A stretch of 64,000 bases of DNA, taken from NCBI GenBank assembly GCA_019188245.1, contig JAECZO010000089.1:64501-128500 (forward strand), written 5' to 3'. The notes below the pieces were generated by a model, which saw nothing but the letters and a program-made list of their open reading frames with translations, did not search any database and was not told the DNA's origin. Below are positions 16,224 to 26,963 of the stretch, piece by piece. The position numbers were made by a program, and so were the translations under genes. Every line of letters begins with the position of its first letter. Positions within the stretch are counted from its first letter, which is position 1. Origin of the DNA: Novymonas esmeraldas (taxonomy: Eukaryota > Euglenozoa > Kinetoplastea > Trypanosomatida > Trypanosomatidae).

Positions 16224-18008
16224 TTACACTCCTGCTGCGAGGGGCAGCTCCGTGCACTCCTCCTCCTCCTCGGCTGCGCCACCTGCGTTTCGCCGCCCTC
16301 CATTGGCACCTTCTGTTTTCATGGGACGCGCTGCAGCCGCTGTTGAGGACGATGGGGTGGCGTGGCTGCTGCTGCTGCTGCTGCTGCTCTTGTGCCCGCC
16401 GGCCAGTCGCGGCCTTGAATGGGCTGGCGGTGCGGCCGTCTTGTCGTCGACTGCTGCTACTACCGCGAGGCCAGCAGCACCGGCGTCTGACTCTTCCGGT
16501 TCGTTGACCACAGGGATGCCGCGGCGTTCGAGGAGGTGATCCATTACCTGGTAGAATATGAGCGCGAGCGTCATGGTCACCGCGGCAAAGAGGAACATCT
16601 TGCGAGGACCGATTAGCGTGTAGAGGGTACCGGCGGTCAAGTTGCCTATCATCGGACCAACGCCACTCGTGAGGGTGAAGAGGACGCCGGTGGCGGAGCT
16701 GGACAGCTTCGGCGGGAAGGCGCGTGATATGATGTGCATGGAGGGAAGCCACATGAAGGCGAAGGTGACACCGTGCAGCGGCTCAATCAGCAGTACCATC
16801 CACGCTTTGGTGAGAAGGGAGTAGCACACGACACGAAAGGCCCAGATGCTCATCGCGATCGTCATCATCTGGCGCTCCGTGAGCCTCTGATGGAGCTGTG
16901 CCGACATCTGGAAGAGTGGGATCTCAGCGCTGACGGTAAGAACGACGGTGAAACCCATGAGCGCCTCCGACCCACCCAACTCACCAAGAAAGAGGAAGAG
17001 GAAGTTGTCAATGAAGCTGTACCCCATACCCATCATCGTCGCCGAAAAAAGAAAGAGCATGAGCCGCTTGTTCCCGCCGAGGAGATGCAGGATTTCGGCG
17101 AAGCGCACTGGCACGCGTTCGATCCGCTCGTACGGCTTCACGACCATTATGCAGTAGGCAAGGCCCGCCTGACCTAACATGTACTGCACCGTCACCACGG
17201 TCCACCTCCCCGAGTAGGAAAAGAGGAGAGAGGCGGCGAAGCAGCCGAAACCCCACCCATACGCCGCATAAGAGCGGACGTAGCTCCACGCGCTGGAGCG
17301 CCCCTGCTTCGGGAACATCATCAGAATCCGCTGGTCCAGCAGCGGGCTCAGCGTGACGCGCGCAGCCGTCATGACGAGGAACCACGAAGCGCAAGCGACC
17401 TTCGAGCTCGACGCCGTGTAGCCGAACATGCCAGCTGTGGTAATGACGATGCACACTAGCACCACGGTCGTCTCGCAGCGAAACTTGTCGGCGATGAAGG
17501 TCAACAGCGGAAGCAGGGTCATGCTCAACAGTGGTGTCGCCGCCACCAGCATGCCAATCAAGTACGGTTCGAAGCCCTTTCCCTCAAAAATGCGGCTGAA
17601 GAAGGCGCAGATGCCATTGCCGAAGGACGATGAAAAGTAGCCGATGATGGCCGGCGTCATGTTCACCACAACGGTGGCCGCTGTCGCGGCGGCCGCGCCG
17701 TCTGCACCGGTGGACGCGCCAGGGGCAGACCCAGTGGCGTCGACGCTGCCACCGCGGGCCGCGGTGGCTGACCCGCCGTGGCCGCCGGCGAAGCTGTTGC
17801 TGGCGGAGAAGACGGCGCTGTTGAAGCCCACTTCGACGCCGGAGCGGGTCGGCGAGTTGAGCGCGGATGCCAGCATCGACCCGTCTGCTACCCTCGGCTC
17901 TGCCATGGGGAGCGTAAGGGACGGGCCACTGTCGACACTGTTTTGGCTGAGAGAAGTAATCGACGCCTCCTCCCTGCGGCATGTGTCGTGCGCCGACGCG
18001 TACGGCAT
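16224..18008 (-). CDS. MFS transporter, MFSD6-like
   Basis: A 594-residue multi-spanning protein from the ATG at 18008. The first 110 residues are Ser/Ala/Gly-rich and cytosolic. About 12 hydrophobic spans follow, including IGYFSSSFGNGICAFFSRIF, a loop GFEPYLIGMLVAATPLLS, and FIADKFRCETTVV after the second or third span. The second half has NLTAGTLYTLIGPRKMFL. This matches the MFS_1-like/MFSD6 group, named for unknown or varied solutes. The C-terminal 100 residues are charged with poly-Ser and poly-Glu runs. A pyrimidine tract and TTGTAG acceptor directly precede the ATG. The substrate is not predictable. Confidence 0.85.
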   Translation of the reverse strand: MPYASAHDTCRREEASITSLSQNSVDSGPSLTLPMAEPRVADGSMLASALNSPTRSGVEVGFNSAVFSASNSFAGGHGGSATAARGGSVDATGSAPGASTGADGAAAATAATVVVNMTPAIIGYFSSSFGNGICAFFSRIFEGKGFEPYLIGMLVAATPLLSMTLLPLLTFIADKFRCETTVVLVCIVITTAGMFGYTASSSKVACASWFLVMTAARVTLSPLLDQRILMMFPKQGRSSAWSYVRSYAAYGWGFGCFAASLLFSYSGRWTVVTVQYMLGQAGLAYCIMVVKPYERIERVPVRFAEILHLLGGNKRLMLFLFSATMMGMGYSFIDNFLFLFLGELGGSEALMGFTVVLTVSAEIPLFQMSAQLHQRLTERQMMTIAMSIWAFRVVCYSLLTKAWMVLLIEPLHGVTFAFMWLPSMHIISRAFPPKLSSSATGVLFTLTSGVGPMIGNLTAGTLYTLIGPRKMFLFAAVTMTLALIFYQVMDHLLERRGIPVVNEPEESDAGAAGLAVVAAVDDKTAAPPAHSRPRLAGGHKSSSSSSSSHATPSSSTAAAARPMKTEGANGGRRNAGGAAEEEEECTELPLAAGV

Positions 18009-18011
18009 CTT

Positions 18012-18036
18012 CTACAAGGGAAGAGAGAGAGTGCAG
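18012..18036 (-). promoter_or_regulatory. Trans-splice acceptor for the MFS gene
   Basis: The minus strand reads CACTCTCTCTCTTCCCTTGTAG, with the AG at 18013-18012, three bases before the ATG. A 15-base T-run lies further upstream (18087-18073). The layout is canonical but would leave a minimal leader. Confidence 0.5.
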
Positions 18037-18387
18037 CGACGAGCTGAGCTTCCTTTTCACGACACGTATTGCAAAAAAAAAAAAAAAGTACAGTGAAGCA
18101 AGCACCTTCACACGTCCTCAGTAGCAGTCACGGACAGTAACCGCGTGTGTGAGAGTGTGTGCACTTGTGTGAGAGAGGACGGGGGAGGAGGAGAGGAGGT
18201 TAGGGAGTGTGCTAGCCGACGGGTCTCCACGAAGATGCAGACACGTGTGTGCAGAGCGAGAGAGGGAGAGGCTGTGGGGGTGGGTCGAGGCGCTACGTCT
18301 CGATGGATAGACAACCTACGTGACGAGCGCAAAAAGGAAGAGCACCAACTCTCTGGACGAGAAAGAGAGCAAGAGCGACGTCGGAAA

Positions 18388-18409
18388 AACAACAACAACA
18401 ACAACAACA

Positions 18410-18446
<37 letters not shown>
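18388..18446. repeat. Compound (AAC)n-(AC)n microsatellite
   Basis: About seven AAC units (18388-18409) run directly into about 18 AC units (18411-18446). Confidence 0.9.
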
Positions 18447-18450
<4 letters not shown>

Positions 18451-19158
18451 AGAGAGAAAGAAAGGGACCGAGTAGTGAGGGAGGGGAGGCGAGAGGCGGG
18501 GGTTGGTGATGGCGGTAACTATGACTGTGTGTGTGTGTGTGTGTGATGCGTTGTACATGGGGGGGGGGGGAGGTGGTGGTAGGAGGAGAGGGTGTGGGAG
18601 GGAGAAATGACGCAACGAACTGCAGTGTCGTTGAAGGGAATGTAGCAGGAGACACTGTCGGCATCCCTTCCCTCCTGACAGACAAGAGCCCACCTACAGA
18701 CAGTGAGAGAGGTACGCGAAGGCGGTGAGGGCAGGAAGGGCGGATCATCACGGATGCAGTGACCCATGTTGGAGCCCCCCCTCCCCCCCCTCTGGTCTCG
18801 TAGGAGATCTTCACCGAGGATGCACACCAGGTGTTCTCTTCCTCCCTTTTCTTCCATTCTCTGCCCTCTGTTCTTGTTCTTTGCGTGTGCAGAGTGCATG
18901 CGTCCTTGAGGGGATGCAACACCAACACGTGTGTGTGTGTGTGCACCACGCCAGCTGCAGCCGCACCAACAGCGACGCGCCGTCATCTGCCTCCTTCCCT
19001 CCCCCTCTGCGCTTGAAACACGAAGTATTCGCCGCAGGAGCAGGAGCACATGCAGAAGCAACACCCACTGCAACTTGGGCACGTATTTCTGGTAACGCAT
19101 GGACACACACACACACACACATACACACACATGTGCGTATGCGCCAAAGTTCACCGCG

Positions 19159-19662
19159 TCACATGTCTGCGTGAGGTGCGCGCTTGTACAGCTCCTTCAG
19201 CAGGTCCTCTGCATTCACGGCCCGGATCTCGTTACCCACCTGTTTCTGCTGCGTGAAGGTCTGGATGGTCGGAGTACCGGAGATAAGCTGGTGGTTGATG
19301 AGCTGTCGCGTGCTCAGCGCCTTCGTGTCGACGCTGTACCACACTATCTTTCGCCTTTCCGCGGCGCACCGCACTGCCGCCTCCTTGTACATCTCTGCGA
19401 ATGTGAGGCACGGGATGCAGCCGTGCTTCCAGTACTTGATCACCATTAGGTCGTCCTTGTGCTCCTGCAGTTTGGCAATAAGCTCCTCCTCACTTTTGAT
19501 CGCCGGCAGCTTTGTCTTCTCGAGAAAGCCGCTCTCTTCGAACTCTGACATCCACTTCGGGAAGTTGTCTTGCATGTACTTGTCGTACTCCTCGTTGGTG
19601 AGGTTCTCCGGGAGTTTCCGGTCGCCAAAGATGCGACGCACAATGTTCTGAGTCATGGACAT
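19159..19662 (-). CDS. Thioredoxin-like protein with CIPC motif
   Basis: A 167-residue protein from the ATG at 19662. After about 70 residues of charged helical lead-in comes a thioredoxin-type strand and motif, MVIKYWKHGCIPC (CxxC at 82-85). A following helix, a WYSVDT strand and the cis-Pro loop SGTPTIQTF complete the fold. The motif has His-Gly rather than Trp-Cys-Gly before the first cysteine, so redox properties may differ from classical thioredoxin. It ends AEDLLKELYKRAPHADM. There is no obvious signal peptide. The fold call is firm; the partner and compartment are unknown. Confidence 0.75.
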   Translation of the reverse strand: MSMTQNIVRRIFGDRKLPENLTNEEYDKYMQDNFPKWMSEFEESGFLEKTKLPAIKSEEELIAKLQEHKDDLMVIKYWKHGCIPCLTFAEMYKEAAVRCAAERRKIVWYSVDTKALSTRQLINHQLISGTPTIQTFTQQKQVGNEIRAVNAEDLLKELYKRAPHADM

Positions 19663-19704
19663 GTCTGAATAACGTTCAAGTCGTTCCTGCAGTGAGCACG
19701 TGTA

Positions 19705-19745
<41 letters not shown>

Positions 19746-19917
19746 GTGTGTTTTGGGAGATACAACATGAAGAAAAGAAGTTTGAGAAAGGTAGATTTGT
19801 GTATGTATGTGTATGTGTGTGTGTGTGGTGAGGGAAAGGAACTGATGCGTGGAGGATGCACGGCGGAGCTGCGCCACAGACTACGACGAGCGATCCCCCC
19901 ACATCCTCACACTCACA

Positions 19918-19950
<33 letters not shown>

Positions 19951-20253
19951 ATGCACACAAACACGCGCACAAACACATACGGTCTCGCACACAATGATAG
20001 GACCGCCATCCCCCTGTCCATAACACCTATCCTCCTCCCTGAGCTCGCGTTGCGGAGGGTACCACCCCGCCCGCCTGTCTGCCCGCCCCCCGTTCCATCT
20101 CTCTTTCTCTATCTGTGATAACTCGGGTTCACTTCGAAGGTAGCAGTCACTGTACCAATCGATAGACATACGCCACCTCAAACAATCAACTCTCGCTTGC
20201 CCCGCACTATCATGATGCTGCTGCTACTGCTGCTGTGGCGGCGGCGGGCACAC

Positions 20254-20295
<42 letters not shown>

Positions 20296-20355
20296 GCGCT
20301 TGTCTTTGCGCTTGTCTCTGCTTCATCGCCACCTACGCTTCGGTTTTCCAACGCA
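19663..20355. other. Intergenic region with four GT/CA tracts
   Basis: GT at about 19709-19742 and 19801-19829, CA at about 19918-19948, GT at about 20259-20293. No gene seen. Confidence 0.6.
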
Positions 20356-21330
20356 CTACTCCGTCAGGCCCTTGGGCCAATGGCCATAGTAGTAGCAGTG
20401 CCGCACCTTCCACCACACCTCGCTGTGGTAGTGTGGGTCTGTGAAGTCGGACTCGCGCAGCTCTGAGCGAGCGCTCGACAGCCGCGACTGGCCTGGTGAC
20501 ATCATCGTCACCGTCATGTCCACCCCCTCGTGCTCGGGGTGGCGCTCCGAAAAGCGCTTCAGTCGAATCCACGGGTCCGTGCGATCGCGCTCCTCGTCGG
20601 TGACGCCGTAGACGTTGACATCCCAAAACGGCTTCTGGTTCTTGATGCTGTGGAAGCCACGCACGCAGATCCACAGCGCGACGAGGAAGGCTATGCCGTA
20701 GGTGCCGAGGGTGTGGTTGAGGTACTTCTCCGGGCTCTCCTTCCAGTGGGCGTAGATGCGGCGGTGCCAGCGTCGACGGTCCTTGCGTGTGAGCTTCCCT
20801 GTCGCCTCGAGCTTCGTGATGTAGAAGACGGCGTCGCGGAAGCTGGGTGCGTCGTGGGCCGCAGTCGGCATCACATCATTGGGGATCACCACGCCGCCAT
20901 TCTCGTCAATCTCGTTGAGGGCGTACGTCTCGAAGTTTGTGACGCCCTTCAGATAGTTGAGCCCTGGCGCCGCCCACCGCACCACCTCGCCGTCGGGCAG
21001 GACTCGCTGCAGATAGAACTTGTTCTCGCGGGTGCGCACGAGGGACAGGTCCGTCTCAGCGCCGCCGCGCACGGCACGCGCGTTGTGGTCGAGGTACACC
21101 AGCGTCGTTACAGCTGGTCGGGGCGGGATGACTGTGCGGATAGACGCGCGCTGCACCGCGTGACAGCCGCACGCCGTCCCAGTGCTGCTTGCCTCACCAA
21201 GACAGCGCTGCGGCGCTGCGGCGGAAGAGCGCCGAAGATTCGCTGGCCGCCGACTGATGAGGCATGGCATGTTAAGGCGGCGGTGACCGTGAGACGCTAC
21301 TGGAGCGCACACACGCGAAACACTCTCCAT
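20356..21330 (-). CDS. Hypothetical one-span membrane protein, probably mitochondrial
   Basis: A 324-residue protein from the first in-frame ATG at 21330. A second ATG at 21270 opens MPCLISRRPANLRRSS, a typical Arg/Ser-rich mitochondrial presequence, and may be the true start. The middle part is soluble-looking, with a positive RKDRRRWHRRIY stretch. One transmembrane helix, TYGIAFLVALWICVRGF, lies about two thirds along, followed by a polar tail rich in Tyr/His/Trp near its end. The pattern suits an accessory subunit of an inner-membrane complex, but I do not recognise the family. Confidence 0.65.
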   Translation of the reverse strand: MESVSRVCAPVASHGHRRLNMPCLISRRPANLRRSSAAAPQRCLGEASSTGTACGCHAVQRASIRTVIPPRPAVTTLVYLDHNARAVRGGAETDLSLVRTRENKFYLQRVLPDGEVVRWAAPGLNYLKGVTNFETYALNEIDENGGVVIPNDVMPTAAHDAPSFRDAVFYITKLEATGKLTRKDRRRWHRRIYAHWKESPEKYLNHTLGTYGIAFLVALWICVRGFHSIKNQKPFWDVNVYGVTDEERDRTDPWIRLKRFSERHPEHEGVDMTVTMMSPGQSRLSSARSELRESDFTDPHYHSEVWWKVRHCYYYGHWPKGLTE

Positions 21331-21876
21331 GCGGTGGATGCCGCCGTCACACAGACACACACACACACAAAGTCACAGTCACAGTCACAGTCGCACACAC
21401 ACTCACACACGCTAGACACCGCAGTGGTTGTGATGCGTCCCTGTCAAGGGCGGTGTAGAGAGGAGAGTGCGGCAATGGGGGCGGAGGGGAGGATGGCGCG
21501 GAGGAAGAGGGTGTGCATCACGAGAGCAGGCGTCCAGTCATCTGCACGGAGGTGCATCGTCGAGTAGGTGGAAGAGGAGGACGTGGTGCAGAAGGCCATG
21601 GCAGCAGGGCTTCTGTTCAGCGGACTACCCACCACCTCTCGTCTGCAGTGCGAAGAGGAGCGGAAGTGAGGAGGTGTGAGGGGTGGGTGGGATGTGAGCA
21701 AACAAAGCACACGCTCTCTCTCGCAACCACCGACAAACCATGCAGCCTGGAGTGCACCGCGTGGAAACACCTCAGAAGCACACACACACACACACAAAGA
21801 AAAGAGAGACACGAGAAACACACACACACACACACCCACGCGCGCCTGTGTCTCGCCACGCCCTTGTAGTCGCCGC
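21331..21876. other. Intergenic region downstream of the 937-residue protein
   Basis: This contains CA tracts, a short (AGTCAC)n block at about 21371-21393 and further CA runs near 21780-21835. No gene is supported. Confidence 0.55.
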
Positions 21877-23364
21877 CTATGTGTGCGGCGAGTGGATAGT
21901 CCGCTCGGGAGGAGGGGCATGTCGGCGTGGTGTGACCTGCAGACTGCCGGCGGGGGACAGAAGCATGCGCGTCGACGGCACCCGTGGCGGCGGCGTGAGT
22001 GGGGCGCGGCTGTCGCGACTGCTGGACCGCAACCGCGCGCGATTTGACAGCCGCGGTGGTGGGGATCGGCCGTCTGCGGGATGCAGCGTGCACGACATCG
22101 ATGACCCCGGCGACAGCGCCTCTGTCGGCTGCGAGACGAGGGAGGAGAGGAGGTTCACAGGGGTGCGGTAGGAGAAGGTCGGCGGCCCCTGCGACTGGTG
22201 CCGCATAGGCGTGCACACACCCTCCTCTGTCACGCTCGACTCCGACGCACGCGTGCTCGTGCACGGCTGCCGCGTCCCGGATGAGGAAGGAGAGGCAGTC
22301 ACCGGCGCCGGGGCCGCCTCGGCGGCACGCGGGCCTCTGCCAGGCCGGTGGAGCGGCAATGTGTAGGAGGGCAACAGCAGCAGGCACGGTACGCCGACGA
22401 GCTGCTGGGGAGAAGGGGGGCGGATGGGCAGGTGCGGCGGCTGCGGCTGCCGTGCTCGCCGCTTCGGAGTCGGCGGCGGGCCCAAATGGCGCGGCTCTGG
22501 TGTGTGTGGGGTTGGGGACGCTCTCCCGCATGTTGGGGAGACTGAACTCGAGTCCGCCGCCGCGTCGCGCGGCGTCGGCGTCGGTGACGGCGCCGTGGCG
22601 TGGTGCACCGGTGCTGCTGCTGGCGGGGTCCCGGCGGAGGGAGTGTCGTCAGCCCACAGGAGAACCGGCGGCTCGGGGGCGACGAGTAGCGCACCACTTC
22701 GCCTCCGCGAGGTCTGTGTCGGAGGCAGCGGAGTCTCCGCCGGGTCCGCCAACTCCGACGGCGTGTGCCCGTTCAGCCATCCGCTGGCCACAGGTGACGG
22801 CGGTGCTCCTGCGGCGGTGCCTGGTGCGTCGGAGAGCGGCGAGGTTGCCTTCACCGGGGAGGCGCCTCGAACCCAGTCGGAGTGCCGCGGACTGTCAGCG
22901 TACCCTCCTGCGGCCCCGACGGCCCTCCACGCTGGCATGGCGACGGCGGCAGTGCGGCGACCCTCCGAGGAGACATCGCTGCCTGAGCACGCAGCGCTTC
23001 CCGCCCGCCTCCACTCCTCAGCGCTCTCCAGGACCCCCATCATCACACCGACGCACTCCTCGTGGCGTGTCGTCGGCGGCGGCGTCAAGTCGCGGGAGCG
23101 CTCGCGCCTCCCCGGCCAGGCCTCGGCGAGCACCGGGCGCAGCATGAGGGGCTGCGGGACGCGGGAGCACATCGGTTGCCCTGCGTGCACGTCCGCGGCG
23201 GCCACGTCGCCCTCACTTCCACTCGGCTTCATCACCGGCGAGGCGTTGACCGGGGCAAGCGCTGCGGCTGTCAGCGCTGCAGTACGCGGTCGCCGCGTGG
23301 TGTACACCAGCTGCGCCCCCCTTGCCTTGCCGTTTGCGATGACCGGCGCCAGTGCGCCAAGCGT

Positions 23365-23401
<37 letters not shown>

Positions 23402-24690
23402 CGCCTGTTGCGGCTGCTCCTCTCCGGTGACATGCGAGGCCGATGCTCCGCTTTCGTGTGCCGAGGTGAGGCTGTTGCGTTCTGTTCAGAAGAGGACCGA
23501 GCGCGCAGCTGGAGCACACGAGAGACGGCCGGCGGCGGCGTGGGCGTCGCGGTGGGTGCGTTTGTCAGCCCCCCCTCCACAACACCCTCCGGTCGTCGCG
23601 GGGACGGCGAGGCAGAGCAGCCGCGCCGCGTGTCTGCTGACGCTGGTTCGACCATCCCACCCGTGACCTCGGTCACCGCAGCGCTGCGGCGCTGCTGCCA
23701 TGAGCGCTCTGCCGCTTCCCGCTGCGTGTGCTTGCGGGGCAGGGCTGCTGCTGCTGCGGCGGGCTGTCCCGGGCCCTCGCTGCCGCCGACGGCACCTCGC
23801 GGGCTGGAGGAGGCGCTGGTGACGGCGGTACGTGGGACAAGGCGTATCGACGGTGGCCGGTGAATGGGAGACGTAGATGAGGCGGCGCGTCGCGCACCGC
23901 GCCGGGATCGGGGGCGCCACGCCTCGACTGGTGGTGGTCCGGCGATATACGAGGCGGTGACGTCTGGTCGCGGGCCAGCGGAGGCAGTGGCGATTGCCGC
24001 ACGCCGAGTCCTTCGGCGCACGAGGGGGGCAACAGGGGTGGGTGTGGCACGCCGGGCTTCCGCGCTTGTGTCGCTGCCAGTGTCACGCGTAGCACCGGCT
24101 GGGGCCTCACCGCGCCGCAGCGCGTCCACGTCCAACGCTGAGAAGGAGTTGTGGAAGTGGTGTTGGTTGTAGAGGTGCAGGACGACGACGGCGTACAGCG
24201 CGCTCCATGTGATGCCACCTGCACGCCCGGCGCCTTTGCGCGTGGCCGAGAACACCACCACGTCACCGCCCGTTGCGGGGACGTGACGTGCCTCTCCAGG
24301 GCGATCGGCGCCGTCGGGGTTGTCGTTGCTGAGCGGCGGGGCGGCTACTGCGGGCATGCCGGACGGACTCCAGCACCCATCCAAGTGCCGCGCACACGCC
24401 GCGTCTCGCGCGACGGCCTCTTCCCACAGTGCATCTTGTGTCGCCCGTAACTGCAGCTGGGTGGCAGCGGCGCTGATGACCATGTCGTCCTCGGTACCGA
24501 CGAAGAGGCTGCGGAAGCTGTTCAGTCGCGCCAGGGTATCGAGGCATGCGTGGTAGCGCGACGCCTCGAGTTGAGAGACCCCCAACGCGCCGCTGGCGCT
24601 GCTGTTGTTCGTCGCCGCAGTGGAGTAGACGTGAAAGAGACTCCGCAGGCGCTGCCGCAGTGCCTGGGAGCTGGACGGTGCCCTGTCCAT
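21877..24690 (-). CDS. Large disordered hypothetical protein (937 residues)
   Basis: It starts MDRAPSSSQALRQRLRSLF at the ATG at 24690; the upstream in-frame codon at 24762 is TTG. Only the first 250 residues look folded, with helical stretches (RYHACLDTLARLNSFRSLFVG, split here as RYHACLDTLA then RLNSFRSLFVG) and a hydrophobic segment SALYAVVVLHLYN that could be one weak membrane span or a buried helix. The rest is Ser/Pro/Ala/Arg-rich, with a poly-Ala run encoded by a CAG-type repeat near 23370-23400 (plus-strand reading) and many SP/TP sites. No domain is recognised. The strong antisense ORFs over it are GC-driven shadows. Confidence 0.65.
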
Positions 24691-25033
24691 GACCGGCGAC
24701 GGAGGGGGAGGAGGAGGGGGAGGTGAATGGGAGCGGCAAGAGACGCGTTTGAAGGAATACAACGCAAGCTAGGATTGTGGCGATGGGGGTGAGCGAAAGC
24801 AGGTGACGCATCGGCACTGCTCTGCGTCCCTTGTCCTCTGCTCCCTCTTCCCCACACACAATACACACACACACACACACATACACACAAGGATGCAGAC
24901 GTGCGCATGCACACGCACACGCAAGGGCAGAAAGAGAGTACGCACGGAGAGCAGAAAGTGAAGGCGCGGTTGAGGTCAGAGAGATTGGCTGAGGTGTCTC
25001 CTCTCCTTCCTGCGCGAGAAGCACACAAGCACA

Positions 25034-25064
<31 letters not shown>

Positions 25065-25498
25065 GTACACACACACACACACACACGTAGGTGAACGTGT
25101 GTGTGTGTGTGTGTGGAGGTTGGGGTTGAGAATGCGGTGTACGTGCACCAATTGTCGCACCTCCTGCGAGAGTGCGATGGCACTCTCCTCCTCCTCCTCC
25201 TCCTCCCCCCCCCGTGCCTGAGGTTTTGTGTTTTTAAAGTTGTGAGACAGACCCCCCTCTTCCCTTGAACATCCTGCACGTAAGACACGCCCCGACGTTT
25301 GGCGGACACCTCCGCTGACGTCTCCGTTGCGAGGGCCACCGCGACATCCCCGTCTCTTCGATCTCCCTCGGTACAAGTCCCCACCATCACCACCATCACC
25401 ACTGCTGTCAACGGAGGAGACAGCAGAACGCACTAACTTCTCTCTATCTCTCTCCCCCCTTCCTCCTTCCCATCAGCAACGGTGTCTCCCCCCCCCTT
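24691..25498. other. Intergenic region with CA/GT tracts
   Basis: CA at about 24855-24892 and 25030-25087, GT at about 25098-25115 and a CTC block near 25190-25206. No gene seen. Confidence 0.6.
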
Positions 25499-26503
25499 CT
25501 ACTTCGTGATCTGGCTCGCCGCCCAGCGGGTGCCGCGGCTGCGACTCCGTTGCAGAAGGCCGCCCGTTGGTGTGCTCTGCAGGAACTTGAGGGTCAACAC
25601 GGCCGCCCGCATTGAGATGCCCAGCTTATCCATCTCGGACCACTGCACCGCGATCGGGTTCAGCCCCGCCGCGGCGAGCGTGTCCATGGAGCGCTCGAAC
25701 CCCTTCTGCACCAACACATCGGTGGTGTAGTCCACGCCGCAGTAGGTGAGGAAGTGGCAGCCCGGCTCCAGGTGCAGCACCTGCAGCTGCTGCCCCGTCG
25801 CGGCGAGCTGCTGCTGCAGCTGATCCACGGCGAGCAAGCCGTGCTCATCCTTCCACACCAGCAGTACATTGTTGCCGGCGAAGCCGAGGTAGTCTCCGAG
25901 CGGTGGGGCGTCGGCTTCCTGCTCCAGGGTCATCACCTCGAACCTGTGGCCGCGGCCGGCGCTTCCGACCCCCGATCCATCCTCGCCGCCGTCTGCCGCG
26001 CCGTCTGCTCCGTCCGCTTCTGCAGCGCTGCCAAACAGATCACGCAACACCTGGTGCGTCGCCGCGTTGGTGCGCGGTCCGTGGCCAACCGCCACGCCGT
26101 TCGGCAGACACACAATATCGCCGCTGTGGCATCTGCACGCGTCGTTGTCCTGCAGGTATGCAGCAACGGTCGTGGGCCCGCCGGCGGTGCGGATGTAGCG
26201 CATCGTGTCCATGAACTCTGACCCGCGGTGCTCCATTCCGGTGAGGGGCATCCCCAGCAGGATCGGCCCGATGGACGACATCTGCTCCGTAACGCGCAGC
26301 GACTCGACTCCGGCGCGCTCCGCCATGATGTGCACCTTGTCCACCAGTGTAGAGTGCTGCAGTGTCCGGTAGAAGTCACGGAACTGGCGGAACAGCACGT
26401 CACGGTTGACGATAATGCCGCTGGGGCCAGTCGGCGGGATGGTGCGGTGGTGTGGCATGCGCAAAAAGGCATGCACAGCACGCGCGGCGCGGCTTGCGTG
26501 CAT
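25499..26503 (-). CDS. DDAH/amidinotransferase-fold protein, probably catalytically dead
   Basis: A 334-residue protein from the ATG at 26503 (MHASRAARAVHAFLR, presequence-like). It carries landmarks of dimethylarginine dimethylaminohydrolase. HSGDIV has Asp129 in place of the family's DGGDV. VGHGPRTN (139-146) stands for VGLSKRTN, and LHLEPGCH (243-250) carries the catalytic-type His. A C-terminal strand GISMRAAVL (295-303) aligns with human GLLTCCSVL. At that last site the nucleophilic Cys is Ala. The family hydrolyses methylarginines to citrulline; without the Cys that chemistry should be lost. A Gly/Asp-rich insert (160-185) is an extra loop. An earlier ATG at 26629 would add a repeat-encoded Cys-Val stretch and is less likely. 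Confidence 0.7.
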   Translation of the reverse strand: MHASRAARAVHAFLRMPHHRTIPPTGPSGIIVNRDVLFRQFRDFYRTLQHSTLVDKVHIMAERAGVESLRVTEQMSSIGPILLGMPLTGMEHRGSEFMDTMRYIRTAGGPTTVAAYLQDNDACRCHSGDIVCLPNGVAVGHGPRTNAATHQVLRDLFGSAAEADGADGAADGGEDGSGVGSAGRGHRFEVMTLEQEADAPPLGDYLGFAGNNVLLVWKDEHGLLAVDQLQQQLAATGQQLQVLHLEPGCHFLTYCGVDYTTDVLVQKGFERSMDTLAAAGLNPIAVQWSEMDKLGISMRAAVLTLKFLQSTPTGGLLQRSRSRGTRWAASQITK

Positions 26504-26963
26504 CGCTACACACAACACACACACACACACACACACACACAAATTTGAAAAGCTGCTGGAAGGTGCGGCAGCGCGGAGAAAGAGAGGTGATGGCGAGAGA
26601 GAGAGAGAGATGAAAGGGAGATGAGTCATCTGTGAGAGGCAAGCACCACACGGTGCCTGCCTGCCTGCTGTCCTTGTTCTCTTTTTTTTCCGCTGGTGCA
26701 ATGCAGCGTTCAAAGAAGGCATGCATGTCTGCCAGACCTTCCGTGCGTCACATCGTTGTGTTTGGAGCCTCTACATGTCTCTTGAGTGGCGCGTCCGTTC
26801 CCCGCACTGCGTCTATGCGATCTAAGCTGATGTCCACTCCCCTGCTAACCCACACACACACACACACAACACCGGTGGCGAGGATGTGTCACCGTGAGAG
26901 CGCACTGCGCATGCGTGTGCTTGTGCGTAGTTGTGCGTAGTTGTGTGTGATTGGGGGGGGTGT
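26504..26963. other. Intergenic region
   Basis: A CA tract at about 26513-26541, a short plus-strand T-run near 26681 and a CA tract near 26850. No gene seen. Confidence 0.55.

Larger units (their letters stand above)
18009..19158. other. Microsatellite-rich intergenic region
   Basis: About 1.15 kb between the thioredoxin-like and MFS genes. It has a plus-strand A-run at 18073-18087, a compound AAC/CA tract at 18388-18446, GT at about 18525-18544 and CA at about 19102-19131. No gene is supported. Confidence 0.6.

Noticed and set aside
22424-23863. A 479-residue plus-strand ORF opposite the 937-residue gene.
   Set aside because: Antisense shadow caused by third-position GC bias; the minus frame is longer, has an ATG start and fits the transcription direction.
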